Positions 27,708 to 36,265 of a stretch of DNA of 64,000 nucleotides are shown piece after piece. Location: the NCBI RefSeq assembly GCF_040436315.1, contig NZ_AP031572.1, positions 2,232,001-2,296,000 on the forward strand, read 5' to 3'. Below the pieces are notes generated by a model that ran no database searches, was not told where the DNA came from, and was given only the letters and a program-made list of their open reading frames with translations. Position 1 is the stretch's first letter, and each line of letters starts with the position of its first letter. The stretch is from Synechocystis sp. LKSZ1 (lineage in GTDB: Bacteria > Cyanobacteriota > Cyanobacteriia > Cyanobacteriales > Microcystaceae). A program made the translations under genes and the position numbers.

Positions 27708-28955
27708 GTGAGTACGTTACAGACTTTACGACAATTAGAATCCCAGACCCAACGCAACTTTGCCTTTTTGTTTACTGTTGGCCTGTTGTTTTGGATTGGC
27801 CTAACCACCCTGCTACCGACCTTACCTGTCTATGCCCAGGATATTGGGGCTAGTCGCCAGGAGGTTGGTTTTGTCATGGGGGCCTTTGCCATTGGCCTAT
27901 TGGGGTCACGGGTATGGCTCGGCCAACTGGTGGATCGCCGGGGCCGAAAAATTGCCATTCTGATTGGGACATTTGTTGGTGCTACGGCGCCTCTTGGTTA
28001 TCTTTTAACCCAGTCTGTCCTGCCTCTGATGGCAATGCGAGCCTATCACGGCATTAGTGTAGCGGCCTTTGCCACCGGCTACAGCGCGTTGGTGGTGGAT
28101 CTGGCTCCCTTTAAGCAACGGGGGGAATTGGTGGGCTATATGAGCTTGGCAGTTCCTGTGGGCATGGCCTTGGGGCCGGCCCTGGGGGGCTACTGTGTGG
28201 AATGGGCCGGTTATACGACCCTGTTTGTTTTGGCTGCCGGCCTGGGCCTGCTGAGTTTTCTCTGTACCTTACCCATCCAGGAACATTCTCCCACCCGTTT
28301 GGAATCGGACGCTCACCTCCAGTCCCCGAGTCGTACTATTTGGCAACTTCTGACCAGTCCTTCCCTGCTGGTGCCATCCCTAGTGTTACTATTGGTCGGC
28401 TTTGTCTTTGGTAATCTGGCTACCTTTCTCCCCCTATTTATTCGGGAGATCCAGCTTAATTTAAATACAGGCCTGTTCTATAGCACGGCTGCCGTTGCCA
28501 GCTTTATTTCCCGTGTTTGGACGGGACGAGCTTCAGATTTTTACGGTCGGGGGGTCTTCATTACGGGGAGTCTGTTAGCTTATTTGGCCTCCATGCTGAT
28601 TCTGAGTGGAGTTAGTACAATTAATTGGTTTTTGCTGGCCGCTATTCTCGAAGGCATTGGTGGCGGGATTCTCATTCCTATGACCATTGCCCTGATCTCC
28701 GACCGCTCTTCGGCCCAGGAGCGGGGGCGTGTCTTTGCGGTATGCGTTAGTGGCTTTGATGTGGGCATTGCCCTGGCAGGGCCAGCCTTTGGCTATGTGG
28801 AGGAGTTCACGGGCTTTCGGGGCCTGTTTTTAATCACCAGTAGCTTGGCCTTTTTAGCGATTATCCTGTTTCTTTTGCAGTCAAACCCTGACTTGAAGCG
28901 TTCTGTGGCCTTTGCCTTAGGCCGTGGCCGTGACGACTACGCCCTATCAAAATAA
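27708..28955 (+). CDS. MFS transporter
   Basis: 415 residues with about twelve predicted membrane helices. The MFS signature between helices 2 and 3 is GQLVDRRGRKIAI, and its half-repeat is GRASDFYGRGVFI between helices 8 and 9. The start is GTG at 27708. The substrate cannot be told; YQ-type drug or metabolite efflux is the commonest assignment for this subgroup. It is convergent with feoB, 50 bp apart, so no iron link is implied. Confidence 0.88.
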   Translation: MSTLQTLRQLESQTQRNFAFLFTVGLLFWIGLTTLLPTLPVYAQDIGASRQEVGFVMGAFAIGLLGSRVWLGQLVDRRGRKIAILIGTFVGATAPLGYLLTQSVLPLMAMRAYHGISVAAFATGYSALVVDLAPFKQRGELVGYMSLAVPVGMALGPALGGYCVEWAGYTTLFVLAAGLGLLSFLCTLPIQEHSPTRLESDAHLQSPSRTIWQLLTSPSLLVPSLVLLLVGFVFGNLATFLPLFIREIQLNLNTGLFYSTAAVASFISRVWTGRASDFYGRGVFITGSLLAYLASMLILSGVSTINWFLLAAILEGIGGGILIPMTIALISDRSSAQERGRVFAVCVSGFDVGIALAGPAFGYVEEFTGFRGLFLITSSLAFLAIILFLLQSNPDLKRSVAFALGRGRDDYALSK

Positions 28956-29005
28956 CGGACTGGCTCTCAAAAGACGAGGCTTCCGGAGTAGGCCCTATCA
29001 GAACG

Positions 29006-30844
29006 TCAATGCCAAAGTAGCGTCACCCCTTGGTAAAAGCTAAAACTCACCGCCCAGGCGATTACCAAGGGAGCAAGCACCGCTAAGAGAGTATAACGCC
29101 AGGATTTGGATTCTCCCCAAATAGTTCCCAAGGTGGTTAAACAGGGCACATACAGTAAGCTAAACAAACAAAAACTAAAGCCCTGGGCAAAGGTCATCGT
29201 GCGTCTTAGCTCCTCCGTAACGGCTTCATTACTTAAGCCATAGATCACAGTCAAGGCAGCGATTTGGACTTCCTTAGCCACAAAGCCCACAATTAGCGTC
29301 ACTGTCAAAAAGGGATTAATTCCTAACGGATTCATGAGGGGTTGAAAGATCTTCCCCAATTGGCCGGCATAGGTCTCTAATCCCGTTGTTCCCTGGGGAA
29401 AACTCGTTAAAAACCAGATTAAACTGGTGCCGATAACCATAAAAATTGAAAGTCGGGTGACAAATTCTTTCATTTCTCCCCACACCCGCAAAAAAACCTG
29501 GTGTAGGCTAGGAAAACGGTAGGGGGGTAATTCGAGGACAAAGGGCTCCCGGACTTGAAAGGCTTTAAAGCGGCTGAAGAGAGCGGCTACCAGAAATGCC
29601 GTGACAAAACTCATGACATACAACGAGAATAAGGCAATTGCCCCTTGGGAATTGGGTAACACCGCCGCCAGAATAAAGACAAAAACCTGTAACCGAGCCG
29701 AACACAGGGAAAAGGGAATCACCAACATCGCCAAGAGACGCATTCCCCGACTGCGAATCACCCGAGTGCCCATAATCGCTGGCACATTACAGCCAAAGCC
29801 CAGCATTTGCAAGACAAAACCTCGCCCATCTAAGCCCACACGTCCCATCAACGTATCCATCAAGTAGGCGGCCCGAGACAGGTAACCACTCCCTTCCAGA
29901 ATTCCCATCACAATAAAAAAGAGGGCCACCAAGGGAACAAAGGAAAGCAGGGCCGCAAAACCGGCCCAAATTCCATGAAGCAGGAGGTCTTGTAACAGGT
30001 TTGGTAAGGGGGCCAAGAGGGGTTCCAGAAGAGTGGATTGAATCCAACCCGTGACGGCATCGACGGGATCAGCACTGGGCAGGCCGACATTCCAAATAAG
30101 CCAAAACACCACAAACATGGAAGCAAAAAAGAGAGGAATGCCCAGAATGGGATGTAACATCACCCCATCAATGACATTGGTAAGGGTGCGGGCCGTCACC
30201 GAAGGCATGTGCACAATACCGGCGATGACTGCCTCCATCTTGGCCTGTGAAACGGGATTAGCCGCGAGGACATTACCCAATTCCGGAATTTGGTAGGCTT
30301 CACTCTGGGCCTTAATCTGACGTTGTATAGCGGTTAACGCTCGCTCACACCCAGTTCCATACTTGGCACTGATGGGATAAACCGGAAAGCCCAGGCGTTC
30401 TCCCAGGGCCAAGGCATCGAATTGCACACCGTAACGTTTGGCCTCGTCGGCTAAATTTAAAACAGCAACTGCCGGTAGGCCGAGGGACTGGACTTGGAGC
30501 AGGAGACGGATCTGACGATCAATCTGGGCGGCATTGACCACTACCACCAATAAATTCACCGCATAATTTTCTAAAAAGCGCTGAACAACCCGTTCATCCT
30601 CAGAAAAGCCGTTCAAGTCGTAGATACCCGGCAGATCCACCACCTCCACGGTTTCCCCTTCCCAGGTCACGGTGGCCTGGAATAGATCCACGGTTAATCC
30701 TGGCCAATTGGCAATGGCAGCATTGGCCTTGGTGAGGCGATTAAAAAAGGTAGATTTCCCTGTATTGGGCTGACCAATTAAGGCAATACGCTTTTGAACA
30801 TCCGCCCGAGCAGAGTTCACTTTTCCCCGCTGACAATGGGCCAC
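29006..30844 (-). CDS. feoB: ferrous iron transporter FeoB
   Basis: 612 residues. The N-terminal G domain has G1 GQPNTGKS (24-31), G3 DLPG (70-73) and G4 NLAD (about 133-136). The C-terminal part has the membrane helices and the two gate-like segments (GSGYLSRAAYLMD; GFGCNVPAIMGTRVI with the conserved Cys). It moves Fe2+ across the inner membrane. It is shorter than E. coli FeoB (773), as usual for cyanobacteria. It is 23 bp downstream of feoA. Confidence 0.96.
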   Translation of the reverse strand: MAHCQRGKVNSARADVQKRIALIGQPNTGKSTFFNRLTKANAAIANWPGLTVDLFQATVTWEGETVEVVDLPGIYDLNGFSEDERVVQRFLENYAVNLLVVVVNAAQIDRQIRLLLQVQSLGLPAVAVLNLADEAKRYGVQFDALALGERLGFPVYPISAKYGTGCERALTAIQRQIKAQSEAYQIPELGNVLAANPVSQAKMEAVIAGIVHMPSVTARTLTNVIDGVMLHPILGIPLFFASMFVVFWLIWNVGLPSADPVDAVTGWIQSTLLEPLLAPLPNLLQDLLLHGIWAGFAALLSFVPLVALFFIVMGILEGSGYLSRAAYLMDTLMGRVGLDGRGFVLQMLGFGCNVPAIMGTRVIRSRGMRLLAMLVIPFSLCSARLQVFVFILAAVLPNSQGAIALFSLYVMSFVTAFLVAALFSRFKAFQVREPFVLELPPYRFPSLHQVFLRVWGEMKEFVTRLSIFMVIGTSLIWFLTSFPQGTTGLETYAGQLGKIFQPLMNPLGINPFLTVTLIVGFVAKEVQIAALTVIYGLSNEAVTEELRRTMTFAQGFSFCLFSLLYVPCLTTLGTIWGESKSWRYTLLAVLAPLVIAWAVSFSFYQGVTLLWH

Positions 30845-30867
30845 GCTGTTTACTCTCTCAATATCTC

Positions 30868-31107
30868 TTAATGTTCTAACTTAACTGAAACCCATTGGGC
30901 TTCACTGCGACGCATCGCTACTTCGGTGGTGCTCCCTATTCGTAGATGCAAGGGGCCTCCCAAGGCCGCCTTACGCAACACTTGGATTGGTTTACCAGGA
31001 ATAATTCCCATTGCTTCTAGGCGATTAACCAGGCCTTGACCATGGTGACTGAGAAAAACACTGTCTACAAGCGCAACTTGCCCTACCGACAAATCAAGCA
31101 AGGTCAT
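30868..31107 (-). CDS. feoA: FeoA family protein
   Basis: 79 residues from ATG 31107 (MTLLDLSVGQVALVDSVF); an ATG at 31140 would add eleven residues without family likeness. It has the SH3-like FeoA pattern: GLVNRLEAMGIIPGKPIQVLRKAALGGPLHLRIGST, in pieces. FeoA is a small cytosolic partner needed for FeoB activity. It begins the feoA-feoB operon. Confidence 0.93.
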   Translation of the reverse strand: MTLLDLSVGQVALVDSVFLSHHGQGLVNRLEAMGIIPGKPIQVLRKAALGGPLHLRIGSTTEVAMRRSEAQWVSVKLEH

Positions 31108-31145
31108 TTTTGAGTCTTCCAAACTAAGAAGGATTTGCAATAGTC

Positions 31146-31188
31146 AGTATAACACGCGGAGAGGGGAGCCATTATTTTTATTTGTCCA
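31146..31188 (-). promoter_or_regulatory. possible feoA promoter with AT-rich upstream tract
   Basis: On the minus strand TATACT (31151-31146) is a good -10 word about 40 nt upstream of the feoA ATG. The matching -35 region (TAATGG, 17 bp upstream) is poor. It overlaps an AT tract (31174-31188) that could hold an iron box, but no clear Fur palindrome is seen. Confidence 0.35.
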
Positions 31189-31293
31189 GGGTTATATGAC
31201 TTTGTAGTTGTATTTAGACTGGCTTGGGACGAACCAGACCGTTCTTATCTGCAACCTTGGGACGAAATAAACGGGAGTTGATGACGGATAGCG

Positions 31294-32481
31294 CTATTCA
31301 ATCATGCCCATTTCTTGCAGGGAGCGCCGCAGGACTTCTGCCTCTGGACTCCCTTGTTGGTCATAGAGGCTAATGGCCGTTTTAAAAGCTACTAAGCTTT
31401 CCGCCAGCAGGCCGGCCTTAAAGGTCGTCACCCCGAGATTTTGATAGGCCTGGGCATAATTAGGATTCAGTTCAACGGCCCGTTGATAGGCCTTGATCGC
31501 CTCCAAGAGCTGGCCCTGGGCCTTGAGGATGCGACCTAGATTGTAGTGGCCGGTCGCTAGGGTGGGGTCAATCTGGACAACGGTAGCAAAGATCTTTTTA
31601 GCTTGGGCCAAGTCCCCTAAGTCGTGGAGCAAGGCCCCGTAATTATTCAAGGCCCCCAATTTCAAGGGCAATAGGATCTCTTCGTCTAGGGCCTTTTGGT
31701 AATGTTTCAGGGCCAATTCCCATTTTTTTTGCCGCTGGTAGGCATTAGCCAGATGGTAATGGAGTTCAAAGCGGACGGGGATTGAAGCCTGGTTGGACTT
31801 CAGGCCTTGCTTGAGTAACTTAATGCCCTCTTTTTCCTGGCCCAGGGAATTGTAGAGTGCGCCTAACTTACTGCACAGATAGGCATCCTGGGGATTTTCG
31901 GCCAGGGCCTTTTCCAGGAGGGTTTGGGCCCGTTGTTGTTTGGCGCCAAGCTGTTCTGGGCCATAGCCCGTGTGGAGAATGGCAACACCGGGGAGATCCA
32001 CCACACGCCAGCGGGGTTCCTGTTGCATAAGGGCCAAAACACTATCATCAATGGTTTCGTGGTAAGGCCGGTTAAAGCGCAGGGCCGGATGACGACGAAA
32101 AAGACGCGATACCAAGGAATAGGGGGATTGCACAGCCCCCACTTCCTGACGCATTAGGTTCACTACTAAAGTATTGTCTTCGGTCATGGCCCGCTGTATC
32201 GAGTCCAGCATTTTGGGATTCAGGGTTTCGTCCGCATCTAAGACCAAAACCCAATCCCCTGTTGCCTTGGCCAGGGCCTGGTTGCGGGCCTGGGAAAAAT
32301 CCTCGGGCCAAGTTGTTTTAAAGACCTTCGCACCTGCTTTTTTGGCTATGGTGGGGGTTTTATCCTGGGATCCCGTATCCAAGACCACCATCTCCTGAAC
32401 TAGGCCCTGCACACTGGCCAAGCATTGGGGCAAGCGATGGGCTTCATCTTTAACGATCATGCAGAGACTGAGGGTAGGCAT
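31294..32481 (-). CDS. glycosyltransferase family 2 protein with TPR repeats
   Basis: 395 residues. The N-terminal GT-A domain (1-180) has LSLCMIVKDEAHRLPQCL, VVLDTGSQDKT, FSQARNQAL and the metal-binding LDADE. The C-terminal part (about 185-370) is made of TPRs, including ALNNYGALLHDLGDLAQAK and ATGHYNLGRILKAQGQLLEAI. The layout is like enzymes that attach sugars to proteins or peptides (SunS-like), but acceptor and donor are unknown. No membrane helix, so it acts in the cytoplasm. Confidence 0.86.
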   Translation of the reverse strand: MPTLSLCMIVKDEAHRLPQCLASVQGLVQEMVVLDTGSQDKTPTIAKKAGAKVFKTTWPEDFSQARNQALAKATGDWVLVLDADETLNPKMLDSIQRAMTEDNTLVVNLMRQEVGAVQSPYSLVSRLFRRHPALRFNRPYHETIDDSVLALMQQEPRWRVVDLPGVAILHTGYGPEQLGAKQQRAQTLLEKALAENPQDAYLCSKLGALYNSLGQEKEGIKLLKQGLKSNQASIPVRFELHYHLANAYQRQKKWELALKHYQKALDEEILLPLKLGALNNYGALLHDLGDLAQAKKIFATVVQIDPTLATGHYNLGRILKAQGQLLEAIKAYQRAVELNPNYAQAYQNLGVTTFKAGLLAESLVAFKTAISLYDQQGSPEAEVLRRSLQEMGMIE

Positions 32482-32564
32482 GGGGGAGTCATCCAGAAGG
32501 GCGCGTATGATATTTTGGGAAGGCTGTCTTGATTCAGTATTGCCCCAACCTAAACTAACTCACA

Positions 32565-33605
32565 ATGGTCCCCTCTGCTCCCAGCACCGAAGAAATTATC
32601 GCCGCCCTCGAAATTCCTACCAATCTCAACTTCGACCTACCCGACCCCGAGGACGAGGCCCTGCAAGACCACGAATTCCAAAGCCAGATCGATAATTTTT
32701 GGAAATTGTGCGAGCGCTTTGACCTGCAAACGGAAATCTGGCGGGGGCGTATTCTACGGGCAGTGCGAGACCGAGAAAAACAGGGGGGCGATGGCCGGGG
32801 TACGGGTTTTCTTAATTGGCTTAAACAGCGGGAAATTACCAAAAGTCAGGCCTATGCCCTGATTCAGTTGGCCAATAGTGCCGATACTCTACTAGAAGAT
32901 GGCCAGCTAGACCCGGAATCCATCAACAATTTTAGTAAACGGGCCTTTGTGGAAACCGCCAAGGCGGCCCCGGAAGTCCAAAAATTAGTCAGCCATGCCG
33001 CCCACAATGGCGAACGTATTACCCGCCGTGAGGTCAAACAATTGGCCGATGAATGGACGGCCATGAGTTCTGATTTATTGCCCGATGCCGTCAAGGAAAA
33101 AGCCACCGAGGGCAGTCTCCCCCCGCGTCACCTGGCCCCCTTGGTCAAGGAACTGGAAAAATTGCCCGAAGGCCATCTCCTCTCCCTGCAAAAGGAAGTG
33201 TCCGAAAATCCCGATGTGGATACCGTCAAGCATCTCACTAGTTCTGCCCGGAGTTTATCGAAATATCTAGATGCGGCGGCCCAGGTACAAACCCTCAAGG
33301 CTTATCCTTTAGATCTGGAATTGGCCCTGGAGGAGGCCCTGCGCCTGGATTGTTTGGGGACGGCGGCGGATTTAGTCAAACAGGCCACCCAATTGGAACA
33401 AACGGCGGCCAAACTGTTCAGTACCTGGAAACGTCTGGGGAGTTTGTCTGACCGGCTCTATGTGGATACTGGGGCCAGTAGCCCTAACCTGCGCTCCCTG
33501 TTAACGGCCCTGGAAAACCTGACCCAGGAAATTATTGAAGTGCAGTTAGACGAAAGTGGTGAGCGGTCAGTGCGTCTGCGGATTTTGCAAGACCCCGAAG
33601 CCTAA
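32565..33605 (+). CDS. unknown cytoplasmic protein, DUF3102-like N-terminal region
   Basis: 346 residues. The stretch about 55-110 (GRILRAVRDREKQGG ... FLNWLKQREITKSQAYALIQL) resembles DUF3102/HTH-like regions of phage and plasmid proteins in which a helix-turn-helix reads 'isksqAyali'. The rest is helical and Lys/Glu/Leu-rich. There is no signal peptide or catalytic motif. It is divergent from the glycosyltransferase gene (83 bp). Function is unknown; DNA binding is only an inference from the local likeness. Confidence 0.6.
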   Translation: MVPSAPSTEEIIAALEIPTNLNFDLPDPEDEALQDHEFQSQIDNFWKLCERFDLQTEIWRGRILRAVRDREKQGGDGRGTGFLNWLKQREITKSQAYALIQLANSADTLLEDGQLDPESINNFSKRAFVETAKAAPEVQKLVSHAAHNGERITRREVKQLADEWTAMSSDLLPDAVKEKATEGSLPPRHLAPLVKELEKLPEGHLLSLQKEVSENPDVDTVKHLTSSARSLSKYLDAAAQVQTLKAYPLDLELALEEALRLDCLGTAADLVKQATQLEQTAAKLFSTWKRLGSLSDRLYVDTGASSPNLRSLLTALENLTQEIIEVQLDESGERSVRLRILQDPEA

Positions 33606-33627
33606 CGTTGGGAAAAACCCTAGAAGC

Positions 33628-33653
33628 GTCCCCCAGGTGGGGGGGATGTTAGG
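33628..33653. repeat. short G/C hairpin repeat, copy 1
   Basis: TCCCCC (33629-33634) pairs with GGGGGA across a short centre, followed by TGTTAGG. A similar unit (GTCCCCCAAGG..GGGGGAT..TAGG) is at 62982-63006, suggesting a dispersed intergenic repeat family. It lies between two convergent genes and may help to end transcription, though no T tract is present. Confidence 0.5.
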
Positions 33654-33685
33654 AAGTAAAACTAAGACGTTAGAGACTCTGGTGA

Positions 33686-34048
33686 CTAGGGTAAGTCTAG
33701 CCAATCGGAAGAACCGCTAGACCGGCCCTTGAGGGACTCCCCACCCGAGACCAGAGTTTCTAGATTTTTACGCTGTTCCATTTGGCCCAGGAAGTAGCCC
33801 GTCATCATAGCCGAGGCCAGTAGATTCGCCAGGCTTTCACGGTTGGTCGTCACCTGAACCTGAAAATCTTCACTTGGCAAGATTCCCAGCAGGCCCTGCA
33901 CGTTGTGGCTAATGATTTCTTTAAGTTCTGTACTGGCAGATTCAGCGACCCGCGCCAGGGTGTCAGGATGTTGTTGTTGCAGGTATTGGACGAGGGTATT
34001 GTGTTCTTGTTCTTCTTCGGAAATTAAAAAGTCAAAGTTAAATTCCAT
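33686..34048 (-). CDS. DUF760 protein
   Basis: 120 residues from ATG 34048 (MEFNFDFLISEEEQE); the frame is open 24 codons further, but that part is basic and unlike the family. DUF760 features: NTLVQYLQQQHPDTLARVA, SNVQGLLG-type centre, and ANLLASAMMTGYFLGQMEQR. The family occurs in cyanobacteria and plants. Plant members are chloroplast proteins reported as Clp protease clients (recalled). The role in cyanobacteria is not known. It is convergent with the 32565-33605 gene. Confidence 0.85.
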   Translation of the reverse strand: MEFNFDFLISEEEQEHNTLVQYLQQQHPDTLARVAESASTELKEIISHNVQGLLGILPSEDFQVQVTTNRESLANLLASAMMTGYFLGQMEQRKNLETLVSGGESLKGRSSGSSDWLDLP

Positions 34049-34621
34049 TACATCTCCCAAACGAGCGTTGACATTTTTCCGCGACTGTCTTTTTATTCTA
34101 ATGCATTGACTGAAGGACAAAAATAGGGAGTGTTACTACCCCCCCCACAAAACTCTAATTAAATTATGGTTTTAAATGATTTTCCGTCCTAGAGAGCTTT
34201 GAGCAACGGCTGAGCGCTATGTCCTACTGTCTTGGTAATAACCCCGTGTGCAACTATTTTTTAGGTCTTGATTGACAAGGCTTTCAAAACTCAGGAATGT
34301 TAGAGTATCGCCTGGAACCCTTATTCTGTCGTTCTTAGTTGCACATCGCGTTAATACTAAATTGCCAACTGCCCCCTCTTTTCCTGAAAGGGGAGAGTTT
34401 TAGCCGGCCAGCCATATAAACGAGACGACCTGGAGAGCTTCGGCCTTGCTGAGTGATTCCAAGGCAACGATGAACCTGCTCCTAAAACACTTACTGAAAA
34501 AGGATTTTGAATACCTGTTTCTCTCTTCATTAAAACTCAGTTTCTGGTAGGGGTTCCAGTGGGAGAAAGCTTTGTCGAGTGTTATGAATGAGATATGTTC
34601 CGATGAAGCAGGGCTGTTAAC
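34049..34621. other. long non-coding stretch with an inverted repeat
   Basis: Over 570 bp without a recognisable gene. It contains the 10-bp inverted repeat noted separately (34247-34345) and a G:U-rich hairpin CTCTTTTCC / GGGGAGAG near 34376-34399. No tRNA or known riboswitch was recognised. The AT-rich island to its right begins here. Confidence 0.45.
34247..34345. repeat. 99-bp element bounded by a 10-bp perfect inverted repeat
   Basis: TGTGCAACTA (34247-34256) and TAGTTGCACA (34336-34345) are exact complements. Inside is a small hairpin CTTG-ATTGA-CAAG. It could be the closing stem of a structured RNA in the DUF760 leader (about 200 nt upstream of its ATG on the minus strand) or the ends of a tiny mobile-element remnant. 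Confidence 0.4.
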
Positions 34622-35422
34622 TTATTTTCTTGTTTTCTTCTCAAGCAACTTTCTCATACTTTCAGTAAAGCCTCGTGATGCCGCTTTGCTTACTGCAACT
34701 TGATTAACAAGGAATATCAATATTTGTCTGCATGTTTCTGCATATTCCAAGCATTGTTCATCAGATTCAGCGTGAAGTCCTTCACTGAGTGCTGAATGTA
34801 AAGTTGCAAGAGGATTCATCCCCTCCGGCCTCAGTATCGGAGGTAATAAATCCTTGACTAAGTCAATTTTTTCCTGTGTTACTATCGTTTTTTTTGTCTT
34901 GCTTAAAGCATCTTGGTATTGAGATAACTCTTGTTCAGTCAATAAGTCTGCAATTTCATCCAATAAGCTATCAATTATCTCTTCTACTATTCGTCTGTAA
35001 TATCCGAATGCACCTATGCCATATCCTTGTGATTCACATACAAGCCCTTTATGATAATAACTTGAATGCTCTCCAAGAAGTTTTTCTATATTGACATTAC
35101 CTTTGGTTATCCAAGCTGGATACTGACCTACTTTCATAAACCATTTCTGGTTATCATCTACTTTAATAAAAAAGACTCTTTCAAATTTTTGGCAATGATA
35201 GCAAAGATAGACTGCACGAAAAATAATACCATCAATGGGATAATTTGCGTAATTCAAGTTCTCCCAGTATTCATTTTTCATAGCAAATGTTTGGCTAGAC
35301 TTACAGATCGGACAATCCATATTTATTTGAACGACTGGAAGTCTGTCGGTTGTTGGGGGGATTTTTGCAACGCTGAACTTTCTGTAAAGCGGATATTCTT
35401 CTAAAAAGTTTTTGTATGGCAT
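34622..35422 (-). CDS. AT-rich accessory gene, zinc-ribbon N-terminus, DUF4145-like
   Basis: 266 residues from ATG 35422 (MPYKNFLEEYPLYRK); an ATG at 35449 is also possible. A zinc ribbon is likely: Cys37-x2-Cys40 (DCPICKS) and Cys74-x2-Cys77 (YLCYHCQKF). The helical C-terminal part (GAFGYYRRIVEEIIDSL ... LHSALSEGLHAESDEQC) resembles DUF4145-type domains found in defence and restriction loci (recalled). Codon use is much AT-richer than in the flanking genes, a sign of horizontal transfer. It stands alone between long non-coding stretches. Function unknown. Confidence 0.6.
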   Translation of the reverse strand: MPYKNFLEEYPLYRKFSVAKIPPTTDRLPVVQINMDCPICKSSQTFAMKNEYWENLNYANYPIDGIIFRAVYLCYHCQKFERVFFIKVDDNQKWFMKVGQYPAWITKGNVNIEKLLGEHSSYYHKGLVCESQGYGIGAFGYYRRIVEEIIDSLLDEIADLLTEQELSQYQDALSKTKKTIVTQEKIDLVKDLLPPILRPEGMNPLATLHSALSEGLHAESDEQCLEYAETCRQILIFLVNQVAVSKAASRGFTESMRKLLEKKTRK

Positions 35423-35726
35423 AAAAGGTTCCTGAGCATGGATTCTCACAAGATAAACATGGATTATACAGAGACTATTCTTGTATCATGCCACATACAC
35501 ATTCCTAAAGTACCGTATATCGCTCTAAGCAGAGAAAGTACAACAAATAATTTACTTAATATGCTAAAAGTATGCTGTAGCGATCGACTTACCTTTTTTA
35601 TGGACTCTACGCCATCCCGAAATCTTCTGGTCGTAGTGCGTGAGTTTATTCACTTCAAGCAATACTCTTCCTGAACTGAGTAACTTTGGCTTTAATAACC
35701 TATATTTTGACTGTTCCTAGGCGAAT
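35423..35726. other. AT-rich non-coding stretch
   Basis: A frame of 78 codons (35438-35674, plus) overlaps the start of the accessory gene and has no recognisable features; it was not called. No repeat, tRNA or terminator was seen. Confidence 0.4.
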
Positions 35727-36200
35727 CTAGCCCAAAATTGAAGAAAGCTGGTCAATTTCAAAATATTGCTGGAATTTATCCGTGATTTCGAGCCAATAGG
35801 AACGGCCCTCAGTTTGGCGGCGCTTGCGGATAAATCCCTGTTCCACCAGGTCTTGAATGTGTTGATAGGCCCCACTACCCCGGAGTTGAATCACTTTGGT
35901 TTGCAAGATTGGTGATTTCAGGGCGATGGCCGCCAGAGTTCTGAGGGTGCCGGTGCTGAGGTCGGCGGGAACGAGGTCTTGAATCAGGGTCTGGAAGGCA
36001 GACCGCAATTGTAGACAATAGCCCGTTTCCGTTTCGATCACCTCTAGGGCACTATCCCGGCGAGCATAGTCTTCCATTAATTCTAAAAGTGCATCTTCCA
36101 CACTGGGCCGGTCTTGCTGGGTGATCTCGCTCAGTTCCACCAGGGTCAAGGGCCTGGCCTGGAGATAAAGAATCGCTTCAATTTGGGTTGCTAGGCGCAT
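35727..36200 (-). CDS. scpB: segregation and condensation protein B
   Basis: 157 residues from ATG 36200 (MRLATQIEAILYLQARPLT); the frame is open to 36281, where it overlaps the next gene. Winged-helix ScpB pattern: LTLVELSEITQ, TLAAIALKSPILQTKVIQLRG and HIQDLVEQGFIRKRRQTEGR. ScpB dimers, with ScpA and SMC, organise the chromosome for segregation. ScpA is not adjacent. It is divergent from the PGM1-related ligase gene. Confidence 0.92.
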   Translation of the reverse strand: MRLATQIEAILYLQARPLTLVELSEITQQDRPSVEDALLELMEDYARRDSALEVIETETGYCLQLRSAFQTLIQDLVPADLSTGTLRTLAAIALKSPILQTKVIQLRGSGAYQHIQDLVEQGFIRKRRQTEGRSYWLEITDKFQQYFEIDQLSSILG

Positions 36201-36265
36201 GGAGATGGAGAAGAACAAGTTCGGCGGTAGGATAGGGAGGCAAGCGGGCCCATCCCCAAAATACC

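Noticed and set aside
31174-31300. Short frame LFRPKVADKNGLVRPKPV downstream of the glycosyltransferase gene
   Set aside because: It has no start codon after the preceding stop and looks like a by-product of the 11-bp direct repeat.
35438-35674. 78-codon plus-strand frame at the start of the AT-rich accessory gene
   Set aside because: Overlaps the start of the better-supported gene and has no domain or helix pattern.
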